This document shows positions 57,691-64,000 of a stretch of DNA of 64,000 nucleotides, piece after piece. Positions within the stretch are counted from its first letter, which is position 1. The number at the start of each line of letters is the position of its first letter. The translations under genes were made by a program, and so were the position numbers. The stretch comes from Liquidambar formosana (taxonomy: Eukaryota > Streptophyta > Magnoliopsida > Saxifragales > Altingiaceae), in the NCBI GenBank assembly GCA_039720395.1, contig JBBPBK010000105.1, positions 62,001-126,000 on the forward strand. Direction: 5' to 3'. The notes beneath the pieces are model-generated. The model worked only from the letters and a program-made list of their open reading frames with translations. It was not told where the DNA came from and did no database searches.

Positions 57691-59600
57691 CCAATCGACC
57701 ATGTATCGCATACCTATCTTCTCAAGATGTTGGTCTTAGACATAACCAATTATGTTTTAAAGCTTTAGTCAGTAGGTCTACAAAAAAACTTATGTAGATA
57801 ATATCTTCTGTAATGTATCTATTACCTCTTCCAATGATTCCTCTAATCACTTGGAATTGTCGCTCTATGTGTTTGGACTTTTGATGAGACCGTGATTCCT
57901 ATACTTGAGATATAGACCCATTGTTGTCACAAAACAAGTTATGGGCAACTCAATGGAAGGAACAACTCTAAGTTCTAAATGAACTTATAGATCCAAACAG
58001 TCTCCTAGACAATGCGACAATTAATTCACCCTTAATAATGGAATCCACTGTATCTTTCATACAGTTCTTCCATTAAGTATTTCACCAACTAAAGTGAATA
58101 TAAAATATACCCCATATGGATTATATCCAAATCCATATACCCATCTACTATGAGTTTACAATTTCCATATACAATCCAATATTCCAAATTTGAATTGATT
58201 GATAACTATTTGTAACAATTACAACATAATAGATATCAGGTTCAATACATAGTGTAAAATAAGGCTTCTTAACACTTTAAGAATCTTACTTGTGTTATCC
58301 TAGGGCACATGCCCTTGAATAATGAATTCTTATCTGAAGTAAATCAGACCTCCCTTAGAATTCTCCATGTTGAACTCCTTCAACATTTCAACTATGTTTG
58401 ATGATTTGGAGATACTTGGCAATCTATATGATCTATCTCTATAGATCTTGTTGGATGCTTCTGCCAAATCTTTCATGAATTAGTTTTTCTCCAAAAACCA
58501 AAACGATTAGGATGTCATTCATATATCATTCATAATGATTAGGATGTCATCTATACTTAGGATAAAGAAAAACGATCGCACTCCCACTAACCTTTTATAC
58601 ACTCATGGTCCATCTATACAATGAGAGAAATCAAACAATTTGATTACTTCAACTTTATAGATGTTCTAATTATGAGAACCTTGTAGTCTATTAATAGACT
58701 TCTATAACTTACACACTTTTATGGTTTTTCACCATTTGATATAACATCTTTATATCCTTTTTGACATATCTCATATTCAAAATGTGTGTTTATAGATAAC
58801 AAGATCCAAATGGATTTCAGCATAACTATTATCAAACAAGTTTCTTTATAGACAACTTTTTGCCTATGTTGAAAATATTCTTAAATAGCCAAGCCTTTTA
58901 GGTCTCTACCTGTCCATATTGGATTTAATGACTCTTAGTCATTTCTCAAGTTGATATGAAACATCGTCTAGTCATAATCAATAGGATTATCTTGGTGATC
59001 TTTATCACCAAAGAACAATTCTTTCACATTCTAATAGAGATACAATATCTCTCTTATGTTAAGAAATATCCAATTTGATCTATGAAAAGATTGTAGTGTA
59101 GTTAAGGGTTTTGTCTTAACAGAGACAAGGGTTGGATCTTTGTTCGTTTGTGGCTTTACAGACAATTCTATAAATTCTATCTACTTTTGCATCTTTCTTG
59201 AATGAACTCTTTCTCAAGAAAATCCAGCAAACATCCTAATGGACAACTTTTGTTCATTAGGGTAATAGAAATACTATCCCAACCACTTTTGGGATATACC
59301 ACAATTCAACACTTACTTGACCGTATTTCCAGATTGTCTACATTATGTTTCCAGACATACGTAGCACAAGCCCAAGCCTTAACTTCTTTAAGTTGGGTTT
59401 CTTCCCATATCATATCTGATATAATTGGGACAAAACTGGAGTGAACCCTAAATTATCAATATGTAGCAATTTTAAGGTATATCCTAGATGGATACATTAG
59501 TAAAACTCATCATGGATCAAACCATATCTTAATAGGGTTCAATTCGTTCTCTTAGATTCACCATTGAGCTATGGTATTCTAAGATGAGTCTACTGTAATT
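57691..59600 (-). pseudogene. Copia pol remnant: integrase end, RT, RNase H (E)
   Basis: Translated fragments on the minus strand, in several frames. RNase H end: KSKHIERQFQVIRGIIGRG followed by LLTKALKHN (57720-57880). RT: a VDMLKEFNMENSKGG-like piece (VEMLKEFNMENSKGG, near 58370) and FILSIDDILI, a decayed YVDDIL box (near 58550). Integrase to RT linker: LGLCYVCLET and YFYYPNEQKLS (59150-59400). Stops are frequent, so it is a fossil. Confidence 0.75.
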
Positions 59601-60640
59601 GAATGCATGCTCTACATGACTATATACATCACAATGTATTAGTCAAATTATAAATGTAACTCTTTCACTTCACCAAGTAAAAGATGGGTTTGGTCATCTC
59701 ATAACCAAGTCATAATCGTTACATTTAAATGAGAATCTCTACATCTCTTGTATTCTCGGAATACGTTGCATTCGCTCTAATTAGTCATTTAAATTCAGAA
59801 ATCAAATTTCTAGAATGTCTTAAATGACCTAGTTAAGAAATAAGTTCCCAAAATTAATCCAGCAACTCTTGCTCTATTAAAATTTTTAAAGGTAACTTAT
59901 TATCTACTTAACTTTCTGCTTCGATTTAGATTACACTAGAATCCAAAAACTAAGAAGCAGAACTAACCAACAATTTAGTTTAGAGCATGAACCAAAACTT
60001 CAAAAGTTTGGTTCTTCTAGGAAGACTGATACTTTATCAATTTCCCTTTACAATACCTTATGTTTACTACAAAATAATTATATTTCTTTGTCTTTGACTT
60101 TTCAAGACTTGCTTTCCTTATGCTTCCATTTTAAATCACATCTAGCTTCTCAAGCTATTCTATGTGATTAATCATTTTTCAAAAGAATGATTATTAATAA
60201 ACAACTTTTATTACATCCTAGTCCAGAAGAAGTCCTTTATAAGTACTATACTTTATAGTATTATTTTACTCACTATACAACCTTTGTATGTGATGTAGGA
60301 CATCAAAGGCACTTGCATTGACTAATTTTGCTTCTGAAGCTCATTAGTCATAAATACTATCATATAGTATGGCAACAAGATGCCAATTGCACATAGTGTC
60401 TTTTTCTTCTTAGGATGTTTTATGGAGGGCCTTTAATAAAAGGCCTAATAGCATATAAACAATCTTTTGGAATTGAGAACAATTCTCAATTTCCTAAGTC
60501 AATCAAAGAAATCGGGTTTAGTCAAACTATCAATATCCTATATTAGGAAATAGGGGTTTTGAGGTGAGTAATTAGGTAATCTACATAAACAGAGAATTAG
60601 ATTTCATTTTTATCCATAATGATTGGGTCTTTAATCATAT
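59601..60640 (-). pseudogene. Probable integrase and gag remnant (E), unresolved
   Basis: By position this should hold the first half of copia pol and gag. I see lysine-rich fragments (KASLEKSKTKK near 60100) but no motif I would defend. The distance from leader to PPT is about 3.3 kb, short for a copia gag-pol, so deletions are likely. Confidence 0.4.
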
Positions 60641-61140
60641 GGTACCTCCCACTATTTTATCAAATTCCATACACCCTCTAATGGAATTCGGGAATCTCAT
60701 TCCTAATGGGGATTGGGGTCCCACTGTGACCTAGAAGCCTCACATGTTAGTTTCTTGACTTCTAACCCACAATAAGAAGACAACTCTTTGTCTATTGCTT
60801 CATAAGCAAGTTCCAATCATTTTGCCTCTAGGGAACATACACCTCACATGTTAGTTTCTTGGAATACTTCCCTAGTTAAGTTAAACCCATCATTCACACA
60901 GGTATGTTTCGCCAAATATATACCTCACATGTTAGTTTCTTGGTATATACCAGTTTAGGCACCCCATGATATCTCATATGTGATAGTTTCAAGTAATGTC
61001 TTTAACATGGGTAGCTCCTACATGTCTGCAGCCAGGTACCCACATTAAGGGACGTTAGATGATCCTATAATGATGGAAGGCAATGAAGAATTCATTCCCT
61101 AATGACTTCTCCATTTTCAACTTAATATTAAATAAGAGGG
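60641..61140 (-). repeat. Copia leader with a thrice-repeated 20-nt core and variable flanking arms (E)
   Basis: CCTCACATGTTAGTTTCTTG occurs at 60738-60757, 60842-60861 and 60923-60942. Each copy is bracketed by a different inverted repeat: TAGAAG/CTTCTA, TAGGGAA/TTCCCTA and TATATAC/GTATATA. No coding potential. Confidence 0.7.
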
Positions 61141-64000
61141 GTTTTAAGGGGTCTCATCAAATTAACATGCATCCTATGTATCAAAATTTAAATATATAAA
61201 TTATGCTATTTATAATCGTACATCTCATGCTATTATAAATCATACATTGCATGCTATTATATATCAACATATATAAAGTACCATATTTTGATATTAGTCC
61301 CTAAGTGAATAGGTAACATATACCAAACTATAGTATTGGAGCTAATACAATTATCTCATAAATTAAAGCTCCCACTATGATGATTATGGACTTTGAGAGG
61401 ATTCAATCCAAGCCAATAGATTGAATCCAAGGTCTAAGGTGGGTGTAGGTGATCGTAAAATAAACCATTCGTAACATGCATGCTTTCTTGAAAACCTTCT
61501 CTAAGCTTTCAAGTCCTTCAATCTGCTCCCTTGGCTTGATGGTCTCCACCATTGGCTTGTTGGGCTCTATCATGCTCCTTTGGGTCCACCATGCTCCTTA
61601 GTGCGCTCTCGATTACATAACATTTACATAATTTAAAGAAAGGGATACATAAGGGGAATGTGGGGTACATAAGAGAATGATAGAGAGAGGAGGAGAGGGA
61701 AGGTGGCATGCAAGCCCCAAATAAATTACATCACCTTAATAAAATTACAACTCTTGTAAATAATAACATCCCATTCATAAGACGGCCAATCACAATTGGT
61801 TTAAAGGGTATAGTCCATAATCATCATCCAAGCACATACATACAATCTCATTGCATAATGTAAAGAAAAACTGTAAGCATTAAAACATATGGGCATTATG
61901 GTAATTCTCTTGAATGATTTACATTAATCTCATTAATGCATCCTAATCTTATTAGGTTTTAACAAAAATATCCAGAATTAAATAAAGTCTTAACATTTAA
62001 GACATTACAGTTTCAATTAATCAAATTAATTTAAAACATGTAAAGTTTCCTAAAATAACTCTAATATCCAATATTAGGGTTTCCTTAATTAAACAAAACA
62101 ATTTCATTTAATTAAGAATTTCCATATTTTAATTTAATCCCTAATTGTGTTTTAAACCATTTAAAACATTATAAAATTAATCAATATTAATTAAATAATT
62201 AATATAGGAATTAAATAAAATCATTAAAATGATGAATTAGTGTATTAGGGTTTCCTAAAACCCTAAACCCTAAATGCATAACCCTAAACCCTAAATGCAA
62301 GCCCTAATCATTAAATGCCTTATGATTGGTCATTTAATGTCCAATCATTAAAACCCTAGGTTCATATGGTATTTAATAAAAGGGATTAGGGTTTAATTAA
62401 TGCCAAATAGGGTATTAATTACCCTTAATTAATTACACTAATTAGGGTTTCCAAAACCCTAACCCTAGACATCATTAATGGTATTAATTATGCCCTAACA
62501 ATCAATAACCATGATTGGTCATTTAATGACCAATCATTAACTCTTAATTAAGGTAATTAATATTCCAATTAGGGTTTTAATTAATGCCATAATGAAATTA
62601 GGGTTTCATCATTAACTCAAAATTAGGGTTTCAGCCTTAACTCTATGCAGCCGTCACTACGAGGGAGCTGCCTGAGCTTGGCTAGGCTGCCATGGCCACC
62701 AACGACTGTGGGAGGCCATGGCCAGTCATGGGAGAACATCCTAGGGGTGTGGGACAAGCCTCTGGACACGTGAGAAGTGGTGGAAGTGGCTGCCATCATC
62801 AAGAACAATCAGGGTTTCCAAAACCCATTGCTGGAGCCATTGTTGCAGACCTTGAAGGTCACAATAGCTTCTAAAACCTTATCAATTCGACTCCTCCATT
62901 GAAACCAGCTTTTGTATCATGTCCCTACATGAAATACTAAGCTAATAGAAGAGGTTTGGATGATCAAATCATCACCAATTGTTCTAAACAATTAAAACAA
63001 CAGTAGGCTGCCCAGAATTTGACAGCACACTGTCCATGATCAGAAATTGATTTAAAACCCAGCAAGATGAATGAATTAGGCTACCAAACGAATTTTCCCA
63101 GTATCCTACATGTCTTAGGAAACTAATGCAATTGGTTTCATGCAATTTGGAGTTCCCTAACTCAAGTTCTAATCAAAACTCCATTGATGACTTTTCTGCA
63201 GAAAAATTCTGCTATGCTGTTCATGAAAAATTTTCAAACTTTTTGAATCTTTTTCCATCAAAACCTTTTTGAAACTTAAATAAAATCATATACACATGAT
63301 ATATAATGATCCTACAATGATCTTCCATCATAAATACAGCAGCTTTAATTAGAATTAATTGCAAGAACCTTTGGGTTCTAAAACCCAGATTCAGCCTCCA
63401 TGGTGTTCTTCTCCTTCTTCCTTCTGTTCTAGCATCTTAATCCAATTATGATGCATCTAAATGCTTGGGAACCTTTCCCTACCATGTCTAGAACATAACC
63501 CAAGTGGTGGCAACCATTGCCATGCCTTTGATCTCCATCAATAACTCAAAGTTGTGGTTATTGCATCATTCCCGAGCAAAACTGTCTTTCCAGACAGCCT
63601 GTAGTAAAAAATTCATAACTTTCACTACAGAACTCGGATTGACGCACCGTTTGTTGGGTTGGAAAGCTTATTCAAAGACCTTTCTAACCATATATGGCTC
63701 GAAAATTTTGGAGAAGAACTCTAAATTCGGCATGCAAAACAAGATGACGGTTTTTCATGGCAACCATGAAAACTGTTCATAACAGTTTTATAAAACCCTA
63801 GTTTCCTTATTCTTCTTCTCCAAACTCAAACCCTATGCAACCTATTGCATCCATGGCTACACTTAACCATCAATTAGAAGAGGAGTAGAAGAGAATTGAC
63901 CTAGGGTTCCAAACCCTAGGTTCAGCCATGGAGGAAAACCAATTATGCAGAAAAATTTTCCAGATTTTTGAATCATTCAACTATACCATAATTACCAGCC
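61141..64000. other. AT-rich non-coding sequence, origin unclear
   Basis: No gene recognised. It has poly-T/A stretches, many AAACCCTA motifs (for example CCCTAAACCCTAAATGC near 62265 and 62285) and repeated ATTAATTA and CATTTAATG motifs. Around 63600, CATAACTTTCACTACAGAACTC resembles CATAACTTTTTCATCCGAAGTC in B's LTR (25007), a type often seen in plant LTRs. It may be E's 5' region or another decayed element. Confidence 0.4.

Larger units (their letters stand above)
56015..64000 (-). mobile_element. Element E: decayed Ty1/copia element (5' end outside or not recognised)
   Basis: Minus-strand element with its 3' LTR at 56015-57670, PPT, then RNase H, RT and integrase remnants in copia order (integrase before RT). 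All frames are broken by stops and shifts. I find no tRNA-Met-type PBS up to 64000, so the 5' LTR is outside the window or unrecognisable. How far E extends past about 61140 is uncertain. Confidence 0.8.

Noticed and set aside
61518..61709. 63-aa minus-strand ORF near the copia leader
   Set aside because: Isolated, no homology I recognise, and no conserved start; probably chance.
62240..62300. CCCTAAACCCTAAA motifs suggesting an interstitial telomere
   Set aside because: Only two complete heptamers per stretch within AT-rich DNA full of AAACCCTA words; not a telomeric array.

Overview
The window is plant nuclear DNA made almost entirely of nested LTR retrotransposons. I see no ordinary host gene, rRNA, tRNA or bacterial-type feature. 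The evidence is Ty3/gypsy polyproteins with an extra RNase H domain, U2-type introns, LTRs of 2.6-3.3 kb that begin TG and end CA, and a Ty1/copia element. The organism is a flowering plant; I cannot name the species.

Layout. Element A (1-13760, minus) is a Tat/Ogre-like gypsy element, missing most of its 3' LTR at the window edge. It sits inside the gag of element B (13761-26874, plus), a close relative of A whose 5' end lies left of the window. B's 3' LTR ends inside an intron of a gene carried by element C (26875-35038, minus), a fragment of a third gypsy element. C is cut on its right by the 3' LTR of element D (35039-56014, minus), a young and almost intact gypsy element. D's 5' LTR is cut by element E (56015 to beyond 64000, minus), a decayed Ty1/copia element. 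The inferred order of insertion is C, then B and D, then A and E.

How the gypsy elements are built. On the sense strand each runs LTR, tRNA-type PBS, conserved leader, gag, protease, G-patch-like segment, a short spliceosomal intron, RT, degenerate RNase H, archaeal-type RNase H, integrase. Next comes a convergent zone with a low-complexity tract inside a hairpin. Then come one or two genes on the opposite strand, an array of stem-loops, a PPT and the LTR. The antisense genes are a 428-codon DUF7745-like ORF (all four elements) and, upstream of it in C and D, an intron-containing plant mobile domain (PMD) gene. Being antisense protects their introns during retrotransposition, whereas the sense-strand gag-pol intron has been precisely lost in A.

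The most interesting signals are non-coding. (1) The arrays between the PPT and the antisense genes consist of hairpins whose two arms change together while loop and linkers stay constant. (2) A GC-rich palindrome of 64-88 bp lies upstream of the TATA box of each antisense DUF7745 gene, upstream of the PMD gene and upstream of D's LTR promoter. (3) A CTACGTA...TACGTAG hairpin with compensatory changes occurs both at the convergent gene ends and inside the LTRs. (4) The copia leader has a constant 20-nt core flanked three times by different complementary arms. Together these suggest selection on, or a copying mechanism that preserves, inverted-repeat structure.
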